Below the pieces are notes generated by a model. It searched no databases, was not told the DNA's origin, and worked only from the letters and a program-made list of their open reading frames with translations. Positions 1 through 8,340 of a stretch of DNA of 64,000 nt are shown piece by piece. Source of the stretch: Sphingopyxis panaciterrulae (GTDB lineage: Bacteria; Pseudomonadota; Alphaproteobacteria; Sphingomonadales; Sphingomonadaceae); contig NZ_JACIJH010000005.1 of NCBI RefSeq assembly GCF_014199295.1, positions 152,823 through 216,822 of the forward strand, given 5' to 3'. Position 1 is the stretch's first letter. Each line of letters begins with the position of its first letter. Made by a program: the position numbers and the translations under genes.

Positions 1-1
1 G

Positions 2-364
2 AGCGTCGCCTATGCCAAGGAACGCGAGCAGTTCGGTCAGCCGATCGGCCGCTTCCAGGGGCTGAAGCACCAGCTTGCGCACATGGCGCTCGATGTCGAG
101 CCGGCGCGCGCGCTTGTCTGGTATGCGGCCTATGCCTGGGATGCCGGGCTATCCGATGCCCCGCGCGCCGCGGCGATGGCGAAGGCGCATCTTTGCGACG
201 TCTATGTCCGCGCGACGCGTGCGGCGGTCGCGGCGCATGGCGGCATCGGCTATACGTGGGAATATGGGCTGGGCTACTGGTTCCGTCGTGCCGTCTTCGA
301 CCGCGCCTGGCTCGGCAGTCCGGCCGAACATCGCGCGCGCGCCGCGGCGCAGGCGGGCTGGTAG
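2..364 (+). CDS. Acyl-CoA dehydrogenase, C-terminal part (cut by window edge)
   Basis: The frame is open from the left edge and ends at TAG, leaving 120 residues of the C-terminal helical domain of an acyl-CoA dehydrogenase. Recognisable family features are the segment AYAKEREQFGQPIGRFQGLK near the edge and HGGIGYTWEYGLGYWFRRA near the end; both are typical of FadE-type dehydrogenases that oxidise acyl-CoA to 2-enoyl-CoA with FAD. The catalytic and FAD-binding middle domain lies outside the window, so substrate and activity cannot be judged. The next gene starts 4 nt after the stop, so the two are probably co-transcribed. Family assignment is firm. Confidence 0.9.
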   Translation, partial: SVAYAKEREQFGQPIGRFQGLKHQLAHMALDVEPARALVWYAAYAWDAGLSDAPRAAAMAKAHLCDVYVRATRAAVAAHGGIGYTWEYGLGYWFRRAVFDRAWLGSPAEHRARAAAQAGW

Positions 365-367
365 GCG

Positions 368-1738
368 GTGAACGCGGCCGACAGCCTGCAACTCGCCCCG
401 GGCGTACGGCGGCTGCGTCCCGACGACCATTTCATGATCCTGTCGGAAACCGACGCCTCGCCGATGCATGTCGGCGCGCTTATCCTGCTCGACGTTCCGG
501 ACGACCGATGGGCCGACTTCGCGGCGGCGATCCGGCGCCAGTTCGCCGACCGATTGCCCGCGACGCCGCTCCTGGCGCGCCTGCATCAGGCACCCGACGG
601 CTATGACAGCGATGTCTGGGCCGACATCGCTCGTGCTGACCTCGAAACGCTCGTCGTCGTCGAGTCCCATGACGGGGCGTGGAGCGAGGCTGAACTATAC
701 GCTGCCGTGGCGCGGCTCAACATGCGTCGGCTCGACCTGTCGGGTCCGCCGTTCGCCGCGCACCTCTTCGAGCGGCTCGCGGGTGGTGGCAGCGCCCTCT
801 ATCTCAAGATGCACCACAGCGTCGCCGACGGCATCGGCTTCCAGACCATTCTCGGCCTGCTCAGCGATGCGGCCCCGCCCGCAACCGCGCGCTTCGTCGA
901 TGCACGTTTGCCCGAGCCCGAAAAGTGGCGCCAGCGGGCAGAGGCGCGCTTCGCCGCCGAAGAGGGATTGCGCACCGAACAGTCGGCGCGGCGCAAGGAA
1001 GCGCTCGCGGCGCTCGAATCGTTCAAGGACGAGCGCGCGCCTACCCCCCAGCTCAAAATGTCGGGCCCGACCTCGGGCGAGCGCCGCTATGCGACCATCA
1101 GCCTGCCGCTCGCGCGCGTGAAAGCGGTGGGTAAGGCGCAGGGGGCGACGGTCAACGACGTCTTCCTGACCCTTGCGAGCGCCGCGCTGCGTAAGCATCT
1201 CCTCGCAATCGGCGACCTTCCCGATACGCCGCTCGTCGTCAATTCGGCGCGCTCCTACCGCCGTGACGAACATGGGCCGTTCGGCAACCGCATCGTCGCG
1301 CTGCACCCGCACCTCGCGACGCATCTGGCCGATCCGATCGAACGGCTCCGCGCGATCCAGGCGTCGATGGCGGCCGAGATGCGGCGCACCGGGCATGACG
1401 AGGCGTTGCTCGACGCTGCCGAGAAGCCCTATGGCGCGCGCGACCGCCGCGCCGCCTTTGCCGAGCGCATGGCGGGCGGCAAAAGGCTGCTCCCCGGCAA
1501 TCTGACGCTATCGAACGTTCCCGGCCCCGCCGATGCGCGCAGCTATGCGGGGTTTCGCCAGCTTCACAATTATCCGGTGCCGATCATCGGATCGGGCCGC
1601 TTTCTCAACATCACCTCGCGGCGCAGCGGCGGCAATCTCGACATGGGCGTGATCGCCGATGCCGAAAAGGTTGCCGACGTCGGCCGCATTGCGGCGCTGT
1701 TCGTGGCCGCGCTCGACGAACTGGAGGGGCTTTCATGA
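368..1738 (+). CDS. WS/DGAT-type acyltransferase (wax ester synthase / diacylglycerol acyltransferase)
   Basis: The 456-residue protein has the family's catalytic HHxxxDG motif as HHSVADG at residues 149-155, and the N-terminal pattern SETDASPMHVGALILLD that opens these enzymes. Members transfer acyl groups from acyl-CoA to long-chain alcohols or diacylglycerol. Length is close to the family norm. The GTG at 368 is chosen because the conserved N-terminus begins before the first ATG (434). The stop overlaps the next ATG (ATGA), implying translational coupling. Its place beside an acyl-CoA dehydrogenase suggests acylation of an intermediate or storage of acyl groups; that role is inference. Confidence 0.85.
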   Translation: MNAADSLQLAPGVRRLRPDDHFMILSETDASPMHVGALILLDVPDDRWADFAAAIRRQFADRLPATPLLARLHQAPDGYDSDVWADIARADLETLVVVESHDGAWSEAELYAAVARLNMRRLDLSGPPFAAHLFERLAGGGSALYLKMHHSVADGIGFQTILGLLSDAAPPATARFVDARLPEPEKWRQRAEARFAAEEGLRTEQSARRKEALAALESFKDERAPTPQLKMSGPTSGERRYATISLPLARVKAVGKAQGATVNDVFLTLASAALRKHLLAIGDLPDTPLVVNSARSYRRDEHGPFGNRIVALHPHLATHLADPIERLRAIQASMAAEMRRTGHDEALLDAAEKPYGARDRRAAFAERMAGGKRLLPGNLTLSNVPGPADARSYAGFRQLHNYPVPIIGSGRFLNITSRRSGGNLDMGVIADAEKVADVGRIAALFVAALDELEGLS

Positions 1739-2793
1739 CCGACGATCTCGCGTTCAAGCCGGAGGATGATCGCTATCATCCCCTGTCCGACGATCCCTAT
1801 GAGACCGAGACCAACTGGTGGTCGTTCAACATTCCCGAGCGCAAGATCGGCTGCTGGATTCACGCGCCCTATTATCCCAACCGCAAGAGCGTGACCTGGC
1901 GCATCTTCGCATGGGACGACGAGGGCTATGATCCGGCGCGCATGGCCTATTACCGCAAGGTCGAAGAGGCGCCGATGCCCGATGCGCCCGACCTGACCGA
2001 CATCGTCTTCCCCGGCGACAGACATGGCGGCGGCTATTCCTTGAAGATGATCGAGCCGGGGATGAAATATCATCTGGTCTATGACGATCCGGCGCGGGGC
2101 TTCGCGCTCGATTTCACGCACACCGGCCTCCATCCGCCGCACCGCTTCCCGCCGGGCAAGCCGCCTTTCATGGCGACGCCGCATTACGACCAGCTCGGCC
2201 ATGTCGAGGGCTGGATGACGTTGCGCGGCGAGCGCATCCGCATCGACGGGATCGGGGTGCGCGACCGCACCTGGGGACCGCGCGGCGGACCCTATGCCGC
2301 GAGTCCGAAAAGCTATGCGAGCGATCTCGATCGGGTAAAGCATCCCGGCGGCGCGCGCTGGCGCGAGATCGAGCGCGAGCGGGGTCGTGGGCGAATCCAA
2401 TATATCTTCGGCCACCGCCGCGACGGTACCGGATTCCTCGGCTTCGTACGCGTCGCCGATGGGGGCGCCGACGGATGGGCGCCGATGAACGCCGGCTGGA
2501 TTCGTCGCGACGGCCAATTCGGCGGCCTCGATGCGGCACGGTCGCGGATGCGGAGTTTTCGCAACCCGAAGACCGGCTGGAGCACCCATATGCAGGTCGA
2601 GCTCGTCGACGAGCATGGCCGCGACATGGTCAGCGAAGGGTTCGTGGTTTCGACGATGAGCGAGGCGGGCTATGGCGTGAACCAGTTGATGCGCTGGGAC
2701 ATCGACGGCGGCATCGGCTGGGGCGAGGATCAGGACGTATGGAACGCAGCTCACTTCGTGCGGATGCTCGATGCGCTGAAGGCGACCGCCTGA
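1735..2793 (+). CDS. AttH/CrtC-like lipocalin-fold protein of unknown function
   Basis: A 352-residue soluble protein without signal peptide or membrane segments. It carries a mid-protein motif GIGVRDRTWGPRGG (around residue 176) and paired N-terminal WWSFNIPER and C-terminal segments, the pattern of the two-domain lipocalin-like proteins related to AttH and hydroxyneurosporene synthase (the DUF7064/DUF7065 type, from memory). Such genes often accompany acyl-CoA catabolism in sphingomonads and mycobacteria but I know of no biochemical role. It overlaps the upstream acyltransferase by 4 nt, and the next gene starts 5 nt after its stop, so it sits in one operon with them. Confidence 0.65.
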   Translation: MTDDLAFKPEDDRYHPLSDDPYETETNWWSFNIPERKIGCWIHAPYYPNRKSVTWRIFAWDDEGYDPARMAYYRKVEEAPMPDAPDLTDIVFPGDRHGGGYSLKMIEPGMKYHLVYDDPARGFALDFTHTGLHPPHRFPPGKPPFMATPHYDQLGHVEGWMTLRGERIRIDGIGVRDRTWGPRGGPYAASPKSYASDLDRVKHPGGARWREIERERGRGRIQYIFGHRRDGTGFLGFVRVADGGADGWAPMNAGWIRRDGQFGGLDAARSRMRSFRNPKTGWSTHMQVELVDEHGRDMVSEGFVVSTMSEAGYGVNQLMRWDIDGGIGWGEDQDVWNAAHFVRMLDALKATA

Positions 2794-2798
2794 CCGCC

Positions 2799-3728
2799 AT
2801 GCTCGCGAAGCTGTCGCTGCCCTTGATGTGCGCGCCGATGAGCTTCGCCTCGGCTGTGCCGCTCGCCGTCGCCTGCTGCCGCGCGGGGGTGATCGGCGGC
2901 TGGCAGGGTGGGACCTATACGCCGTCCGACCGGTTCGAGGCGTATCTGAAGGCGCTGGCCGAAACCGACGGCGCGCCGCCGATCGTCAACCTGCCCGCGC
3001 GCTGGGGCCGCGACCCGGCGGCGGCCGACCGCATCGCGCTGCTCGAGCGCTACCGCGTGCCGCTCGTGCTCTCGAGCCTCGGCGATCCGTCCGCGCTGGT
3101 TGAGCGGGTGCATGGATGGGGCGGCCATGTCATTCACGATGTCACGACGATGAAGCATGCCGAGAAGGCGATCGCCGCGGGCGCCGACGGACTGATGCTG
3201 ACCTGCGCGGGCGCGGGCGGGCATACGGGCTTCCTGACCCCGATGGCCTTCGTCCCCGCAGTGCGGAGGATGTTCGACGGGCTGCTGATCGTCGCCGGCG
3301 GCATCGCCGACGCCCATGGCATCGCCGCGGCGCTCGCGCTCGGCGGCGATATCGCCTGCATGGGCACGCGCTTCATCGCGACGCCCGAAAGCGGCGTTGT
3401 CGAGGGACACCGCGCGATGATCCCGACGGTGAGCGCCGACGATATCGTCGCCTCGGCCGCGATGAACGGCGTGCCCGCGCACTGGATGCGGCAATCGATC
3501 GAGGCGGTCGGCCTCGACCCCCGAACGCTGCCCAATATACGCTCGGACATGCCCGAGGGCGTGATGCCATGGCGCGATATCTGGAGCGCGGGGCAGAGTG
3601 CCGGGCTGATCGATGCGGTTGAGCCCGTGGCCGATCTCGTCGCGCGGCTGGCCCGCGCGTTCGAGGCGTTGCCGGCGATCCCCGACTGGCGCGCGTGCCT
3701 GGCCGAACGGACGGCGAACTGGGGCTAG
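2799..3728 (+). CDS. Nitronate monooxygenase (2-nitropropane dioxygenase) family flavoprotein
   Basis: This 309-residue FMN-dependent TIM-barrel protein begins LSLPLMCAPMSFAS and has the flavin-phosphate region GADGLMLTCAGAGGHTG (from about residue 128) followed by VAGGIADAHGIAAALALGGD, all typical of nitronate monooxygenases. Family members oxidise alkyl nitronates, but many paralogues in CoA-catabolic clusters have other, uncharacterised flavin-dependent roles, so substrate is open. The ATG at 2799 is chosen because the conserved barrel strand starts directly after it; the frame is open further upstream but only as antisense-like sequence. Its TAG stop lies in a CTAG shared with the convergent gene's stop. 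Confidence 0.8.
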   Translation: MLAKLSLPLMCAPMSFASAVPLAVACCRAGVIGGWQGGTYTPSDRFEAYLKALAETDGAPPIVNLPARWGRDPAAADRIALLERYRVPLVLSSLGDPSALVERVHGWGGHVIHDVTTMKHAEKAIAAGADGLMLTCAGAGGHTGFLTPMAFVPAVRRMFDGLLIVAGGIADAHGIAAALALGGDIACMGTRFIATPESGVVEGHRAMIPTVSADDIVASAAMNGVPAHWMRQSIEAVGLDPRTLPNIRSDMPEGVMPWRDIWSAGQSAGLIDAVEPVADLVARLARAFEALPAIPDWRACLAERTANWG

Positions 3729-4702
3729 TCCATCGTCAGCACGATCCGCCCGGCGCTCTTGCCTGCCGCGGCTTCTTCCATCGCGGCGCGAAACTCCGGC
3801 AAGGGATAGCTCTTGGCGACGGCGGGACGCAGCGTCCCCGCGGCCGCCAGCGCGAAAATCCGGTCGCGGTTCGCGTTGCTCTTTTCCGGCTCGAACAGGC
3901 CGAACTGGCGGATGTCGACGCCGATCAGCGCGCCGCCCTTGAGCAGCGGCAGGTTGGACCGCAGCGCGGCGATGCCGGCGGGAAAGCCGACGACCAGATG
4001 GCGGCCGTTCCATGCGAGCGAGCGGAAGGCGGCTTCGGTGGCCTCGCCGCCGACGGGGTCGAAGACGACGTCGACGCCCCTGTCGCCGTTCGCGGCCTTC
4101 ACGGCGGCGCGCCAGTCTTCGCCGCGCGCGTCGATCGCGGCATCGGCGCCACCCGCGATCGCGAGCGCGCGTTTCGCCTCGCTCGACGCCGATGCCAGAA
4201 CGCGCGCGCCGAGATGCTTGCCGATCTGCACCGCGGCATAACCCGTCGCGCCGCCCGCGCCGAGGACGAGCAGGCTTTCGCGCGCCTGCAACCGGGCGCG
4301 GTCGACCAGCGCGTGCCAGGCGGTCGCATAGCTGACGGGAAAAACCGCTGCTTCCTCGAACGACAGCGCCGCGGGCATCGGGCGCACCGTGCGCGCGGGG
4401 AGGTTGGCGGCTTCGGCGAACAGCCCGCCCCACCCGCTCGCGACGACGCGGTCGCCGACTGCGAAACCGGTCGCCTCCGCGCCGACCGCATCGACCACCC
4501 CCGCGCATTCGCTGCCGGGGATATAGGGCAGCGGCGGCTTCACCTGATAGCCGCCGGCCGCGGTCAGCACGTCGACGAAGCTGATCCCGGCCGCGCGGAT
4601 CGCGATGCGCAACTGGGTCGGCGACGGCGGGCCCGGATCATGCTCGACGAGCCGATAGAGCGACGGCGGACCGAGCCTATCGGTCAGCACCGCGCGCGGC
4701 AT
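3725..4702 (-). CDS. Zinc-independent quinone oxidoreductase / medium-chain reductase
   Basis: A 325-residue medium-chain dehydrogenase/reductase of the NADPH:quinone oxidoreductase type. The GroES-like domain holds PYIPGSECAGVVDAVG and the Rossmann domain LLVLGAGGATGYAAVQIGK; the structural and catalytic zinc cysteines of alcohol dehydrogenases are absent. Such enzymes reduce quinones or the double bond of enones and enoyl-CoAs. Its start overlaps the stop of the upstream SDR by 1 nt (TGATG), and it ends the minus-strand operon. It converges with the nitronate monooxygenase gene, the two stop codons sharing the same CTAG. Confidence 0.85.
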   Translation of the reverse strand: MPRAVLTDRLGPPSLYRLVEHDPGPPSPTQLRIAIRAAGISFVDVLTAAGGYQVKPPLPYIPGSECAGVVDAVGAEATGFAVGDRVVASGWGGLFAEAANLPARTVRPMPAALSFEEAAVFPVSYATAWHALVDRARLQARESLLVLGAGGATGYAAVQIGKHLGARVLASASSEAKRALAIAGGADAAIDARGEDWRAAVKAANGDRGVDVVFDPVGGEATEAAFRSLAWNGRHLVVGFPAGIAALRSNLPLLKGGALIGVDIRQFGLFEPEKSNANRDRIFALAAAGTLRPAVAKSYPLPEFRAAMEEAAAGKSAGRIVLTMD

Positions 4703-5448
4703 CAGCGCTGCCCCCCGTCGACGCGGACGAGCGCGCCGGTCGTGTAGGAGGAGGCGGGGCTCGCGAGCATCAGAGCCGCCGTGACGATTTCCTCCGGCCG
4801 TCCGGGCCGCCCGAGCGCGACGGGCTGCGCCTCGCGTTTCCTGGGTTCCCACGCCTCGGCGATGTCGGTCAGGAAGGGGCCGGGGCTGATCGTGTTCACC
4901 CGTACCTTCGGCGCATATTCGCGGCTCAGCGAAACGCTCATCGCGTTCAGCGCCGCCTTCGCGGAGCCATAGGGCACGACCATCGGCAGCGCCATCAGGG
5001 CGCCGGTCGAACTGATGTTGATGATGCAGCCGCCGTCGCCCTGGCTCATCCGGTGCGCGACCTGGCTTGCAAGGCGGAACGGTCCCTTGAAGTTCAGGTT
5101 CATCACCGAATCGAACAGGTTTTCGGGCATCTCGTGGCTGGGGCAGGGCGGCGACATGCCGGCGTTGTTGATAAGGATGTCGACGCGGCCGAACTGGGCA
5201 TAGGCGGCGGCGATCAGGCCGTCGATCTCGTCCCAGCGCCCGCAATGGACGCCATGCGCCAGCGCGCGGCGTCCCAGTGCGCGGCATTCGCCCGCGACCT
5301 CCTCGCATTTGTCGAGCTTGCGGCTCGCGACGATGACGTCGGCGCCGCGCTCGGCGAGCGCCTTGACCATGCGATAGCCGAGCCCGCGCGATCCGCCGGT
5401 GACGAGCGCGACCTTGCCGGTGAAATCGAACAGCGGATCGGGGGTCAT
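4702..5448 (-). CDS. SDR family oxidoreductase
   Basis: A classical 248-residue short-chain dehydrogenase: cofactor motif TGGSRGLG at 17-24, NNAG at 94-97, catalytic Ser near 147, Tyr160 and Lys164 in YGSAK, and C-terminal RVDGG. It should oxidise or reduce a hydroxy or keto group on a CoA-bound or free intermediate with NAD(P). The start is fixed by an ATGA overlap with the upstream acyl-CoA dehydrogenase, and its stop overlaps the next gene by 1 nt. In the levulinate pathway LvaD, also an SDR, sits with the kinase/dehydrogenase pair, so this gene may supply the matching hydroxyacyl step; that is inference. Confidence 0.88.
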   Translation of the reverse strand: MTPDPLFDFTGKVALVTGGSRGLGYRMVKALAERGADVIVASRKLDKCEEVAGECRALGRRALAHGVHCGRWDEIDGLIAAAYAQFGRVDILINNAGMSPPCPSHEMPENLFDSVMNLNFKGPFRLASQVAHRMSQGDGGCIINISSTGALMALPMVVPYGSAKAALNAMSVSLSREYAPKVRVNTISPGPFLTDIAEAWEPRKREAQPVALGRPGRPEEIVTAALMLASPASSYTTGALVRVDGGQR

Positions 5449-6725
5449 GCGACGCTCCTTTCGCGGATGGCGGCAAGGCGGGTCGGGATATGCTCGCTGG
5501 GGAACAGCCCCGGCGCGGGCCTTGCGGTCCTGAGATGGGCGTTGGCGACCTGCACCTTGTGGACCTCGGTCGGGCCATCGGCCAGCGCCATCGCGGGCAG
5601 CCCCATCCACATGTCGGCCAGCGGCGTTTCGAGCGTCATGCCGAGGCTGCCGTGAAGCTGGATCGCGCGCTGGACGATATCGTGATAGACTTTCGCCATC
5701 TGCACCTTGCACATCGCGATATGCGTGCGTGCGGCGCCATGCTCCTCATTGTCGATGATCCACGCGGTCTTCAGCACGAGCAGGCGGAACTGTTCGAGCT
5801 CGATGATCGAGTCGGCGATCGCGCCCTGCACGAATTGGTGCTCGCTGAGGGGCTTGCCCTGCGTCCGCCGCGACACCGCGCGTTCGAGCATCATGTCGAT
5901 GGCGCGCTGACACTTGCCGACGGTCCGCATCGCATGATGGACGCGTCCGCCGCCGAGGCGCGCCTGCGCGACCTTGAAGCCTTCGCCGGGGCCGCCGAGC
6001 ATCGCGTCGAGCGGCACGCGCACCTTGTCATAGCGGATATAGGCGTGGGTGCCGTCGTCCTGTCCCTTGCTGTCGCCCATCGTCTGCGAATGGCGGACGA
6101 ACTCGACTCCCGGCGTGTCAGTCGGCACGATCAGCATCGACATGCGTTCATGGGGCGGATTTTCGGGGTTGGTCACCACCATCGCGATCAGGAAAGCCGC
6201 GAAGCGGGCGTTCGAAGAGAACCATTTCTCGCCCTCGATCACCCATTCGTCGCCCTCGCGCCACGCGCGACAGGTGAATTCCTTGGGATCGGCGCCCGCC
6301 TGCGGCTCGGTCATCGAAAAGCAGGACACGATCTCGCCGTCCATCAGCGGCTGGAGATATCGTTCCTTCTGTTCCTTCGTCCCGAACATCGCGAGGATCT
6401 CGCTGTTGCCGGTGTCGGGCGCGGCGGTGCCGAAGACGGTCGGCGCCCAATAGCTGCGCCCCAATATCTCGTTCATCAGGGCGAGCGTGAGCTGGCCGTA
6501 TCCGGGCCCGCCCAGCTCGGCGCCGAGGTGGCATGCCCATAGCCCCTGCGCCTTCACCCGATCCTGCAGCGGTTTCAAATGCGCCCGCGCTTCCGCGTTC
6601 GCGACGTCATAGGGCGCGCCATGACCGGGGAAGAGCATGTCCATCGGCTCGCATTCCGCGCGGACGAAGGTCGCCATCCAGTCGAGCTTCGCCTGCAATT
6701 CGGGTTCGATGCGGAAATCGATCAT
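5445..6725 (-). CDS. ACAD10/11-type acyl-CoA dehydrogenase (LvaC-like)
   Basis: The 426-residue protein has FAD-binding signatures CFSMTEPQAGADP and EKWFSSNARFA, and ends with ALADGPTEVHKV, where ordinary acyl-CoA dehydrogenases have YEGTxEIQ. The DGP(D/T)EVH form is what I recall for ACAD10/ACAD11 and bacterial LvaC, which act on 4-phospho-acyl-CoA rather than simply dehydrogenating acyl-CoA. The gene directly follows an aminoglycoside-phosphotransferase-like kinase, the other half of mammalian ACAD11. Together they plausibly isomerise a 4-hydroxyacyl-CoA into a beta-oxidisable 3-hydroxyacyl-CoA. The family is firm, the specific chemistry inferred. Confidence 0.85.
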   Translation of the reverse strand: MIDFRIEPELQAKLDWMATFVRAECEPMDMLFPGHGAPYDVANAEARAHLKPLQDRVKAQGLWACHLGAELGGPGYGQLTLALMNEILGRSYWAPTVFGTAAPDTGNSEILAMFGTKEQKERYLQPLMDGEIVSCFSMTEPQAGADPKEFTCRAWREGDEWVIEGEKWFSSNARFAAFLIAMVVTNPENPPHERMSMLIVPTDTPGVEFVRHSQTMGDSKGQDDGTHAYIRYDKVRVPLDAMLGGPGEGFKVAQARLGGGRVHHAMRTVGKCQRAIDMMLERAVSRRTQGKPLSEHQFVQGAIADSIIELEQFRLLVLKTAWIIDNEEHGAARTHIAMCKVQMAKVYHDIVQRAIQLHGSLGMTLETPLADMWMGLPAMALADGPTEVHKVQVANAHLRTARPAPGLFPSEHIPTRLAAIRERSVA

Positions 6726-6776
6726 GTCCTCGTCCTCTGAATTGAAAGCTACGGTGGTGGATTGTCTCGGCCCGGT

Positions 6777-7844
6777 TCATCCCACCAATCGAATCAGCTT
6801 CTCGGCCTCCGCGAAATTGCCGCGCACCAGCCGGTCGAAGAAGCGCCCGGTCTCGGCGCTCAATATGCCCTTTGCCGCCTGCGCGACCTTATATTCGAGG
6901 ATGCAGCCGCCCTTGAACATCGCGAGGATCAGATAATAGTCGAAACTGTCCATGCTGCGCCCGGTCCCCGCGGCATAATGCGCCATCAATTCCTGCCGCG
7001 TCGGCCAGTCGCCGACATTGTAGAGCGCTTTTTCGGGAACATGGCCGGGGAAACGTTCGTCGCATATGCCGTTGCAGAACCAGGCGAGGTCGAGCAGCGG
7101 ATCGGCGATCGTGGACAACTCCCAGTCGATCAGCGCGGTCAGCCGGCACGGCGGGTCGAAGGCGAAGAGCGCGTTGGGTGTGCCGACGTCGCCGTGGATG
7201 ATGCCGGGGCGGAAATCGTCCGGAATATTGGCGCGCAGCCAGTCGCGTGCGAGCGCATAGCCGGGCAGTTCGCGCCACGCGAAATCATAGAGTTGCTTAT
7301 AGCTTCTGATCTGGCCTTCCCAGCGGTCGACCTGCCGTTCGAGGAAATTGTCGGGCCGCCCGAAATCTTCGAGACCCACCGCCCGATAATCGACGTTGGC
7401 GAGGGCGATCAGTCCGTCGATCATCGCGAACGGCACCTCGCGCGCGTGCGGCGGCTTGTCGAAGGGCGGGCGGTCGTGGATCTTTCCGTCGGTGAGATCG
7501 GCGGGCCAGCCTTCGACAAGATCCATGACATAGAAGGGCGCGCCGATAACCCCGGGGTCGGCGCAGCTCCCGTGGCAGACCGGGTGGGGGACGTCGGTGC
7601 CGTTGAGGGCCGTCAGTACGCGCGCCTCGCGCAGCACGCTCTTCTCGCTGCCTGGCGGGGGCACGGCCGGCGGGCGCCGCAGGATTAGCGTCTGGGCGCC
7701 GCGGTTCAATGCCAGGATGACGTTCGATGTACCGCCGTGGATCTTCTCGACCGCGAGCGGCCCGCCGCCAAGCGCGGGAATATACGCGTCGAGCCACGCG
7801 CTCAGCCGCCCGGGATCGGCCAGCGCTCTTGCATCGTCGCTCAT
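6777..7844 (-). CDS. APH-like kinase / phosphotransferase (LvaA / ACAD11 N-domain type)
   Basis: A 355-residue protein-kinase-fold phosphotransferase. The catalytic loop is IIHGDVGTPN (His217, Asp219, Asn224) and the metal-binding motif LIDWE (Asp240-Trp-Glu242), the variant seen in the acyl-CoA dehydrogenase-associated subgroup rather than in true antibiotic-modifying enzymes. The expected substrate is a hydroxyacyl-CoA, phosphorylated on the gamma hydroxyl with ATP or another nucleotide. Its ATG overlaps the stop of the upstream MarR gene (ATGA), and the partner dehydrogenase starts 51 nt downstream. An antibiotic-resistance role is unlikely given this context. Confidence 0.85.
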   Translation of the reverse strand: MSDDARALADPGRLSAWLDAYIPALGGGPLAVEKIHGGTSNVILALNRGAQTLILRRPPAVPPPGSEKSVLREARVLTALNGTDVPHPVCHGSCADPGVIGAPFYVMDLVEGWPADLTDGKIHDRPPFDKPPHAREVPFAMIDGLIALANVDYRAVGLEDFGRPDNFLERQVDRWEGQIRSYKQLYDFAWRELPGYALARDWLRANIPDDFRPGIIHGDVGTPNALFAFDPPCRLTALIDWELSTIADPLLDLAWFCNGICDERFPGHVPEKALYNVGDWPTRQELMAHYAAGTGRSMDSFDYYLILAMFKGGCILEYKVAQAAKGILSAETGRFFDRLVRGNFAEAEKLIRLVG

Positions 7845-8299
7845 GCGCTGCCTTCCTTCAGATAGGTTTCGATCCCGCAGCGGATCGCGTTGAGCCGGTC
7901 GGCGGCGTCGCCAAAGGCCTTGCTGTCGATCCGGCCCAGCACCGCTTTCGTCACCGCCTGCGCGCGGGCATGGTCGGCCGCCTTCAGGGCACGGCCGGCT
8001 TCGGTCGCTACGATCAGCGAGGCGCGTTTGTGCTCCGGATTGTCCGCAAAGGCGATGAGGCCCAGCTCGCCGAGCCGGTTCGCGGCGCGCTGCACCACCT
8101 GGCGCGGATGGCCGAGGCTGCGGCCGATCTGCGCGACGGTCGGCGGCGCGGCGGCGTTCACCACCGCGGTCAGCACCGTCAGCTCCATCTCGGCAAGCCC
8201 GCTCGCGCTCCGCGTATCGGCATAGAGCGCGCGCATCCGCCCGCGAAGTCGGGCGACCTCGTCGGCGAATCGTTCGAAATCGGTGAAACGCTCTGACAT
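7841..8299 (-). CDS. MarR family transcriptional regulator
   Basis: A 152-residue winged-helix protein with the MarR core: LTAVVNAAAPPTVAQIGRSL, then the recognition helix region RQVVQRAANRLGELGLI and wing ADNPEHKRASLIVATEAG. MarR proteins are dimeric repressors often released by small aromatic or CoA-linked ligands. It lies directly upstream of and overlaps the kinase gene. A perfect 18-bp palindrome with an extra half-site stands 11 to 35 bp upstream of its start, so autoregulation of the kinase/dehydrogenase operon is the simplest reading. Confidence 0.88.
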   Translation of the reverse strand: MSERFTDFERFADEVARLRGRMRALYADTRSASGLAEMELTVLTAVVNAAAPPTVAQIGRSLGHPRQVVQRAANRLGELGLIAFADNPEHKRASLIVATEAGRALKAADHARAQAVTKAVLGRIDSKAFGDAADRLNAIRCGIETYLKEGSA

Positions 8300-8309
8300 G
8301 GCACTTTGA

Positions 8310-8334
8310 TGTCAAGTTGACACTATAGTGTCAA
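8310..8334. promoter_or_regulatory. Palindromic operator ahead of the MarR gene
   Basis: TTGACACTATAGTGTCAA (8317-8334) is a perfect 18-bp palindrome. A third half-site overlaps on the left, giving TGTCAA-G-TTGACA at 8310-8322. The block sits between the stop of the SnoaL-like gene and the MarR start, where a MarR dimer would be expected to bind. The half-site TTGACA also equals a sigma-70 -35 box and the centre holds TATAGT, so binding could directly block the promoter. Confidence 0.65.
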
Positions 8335-8340
8335 TGATCT

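Noticed and set aside
8317..8334. TTGACA as a plain -35 promoter box
   Set aside because: The perfect 18-bp symmetry and the third half-site are better explained by a dimeric repressor site, though a promoter may overlap.
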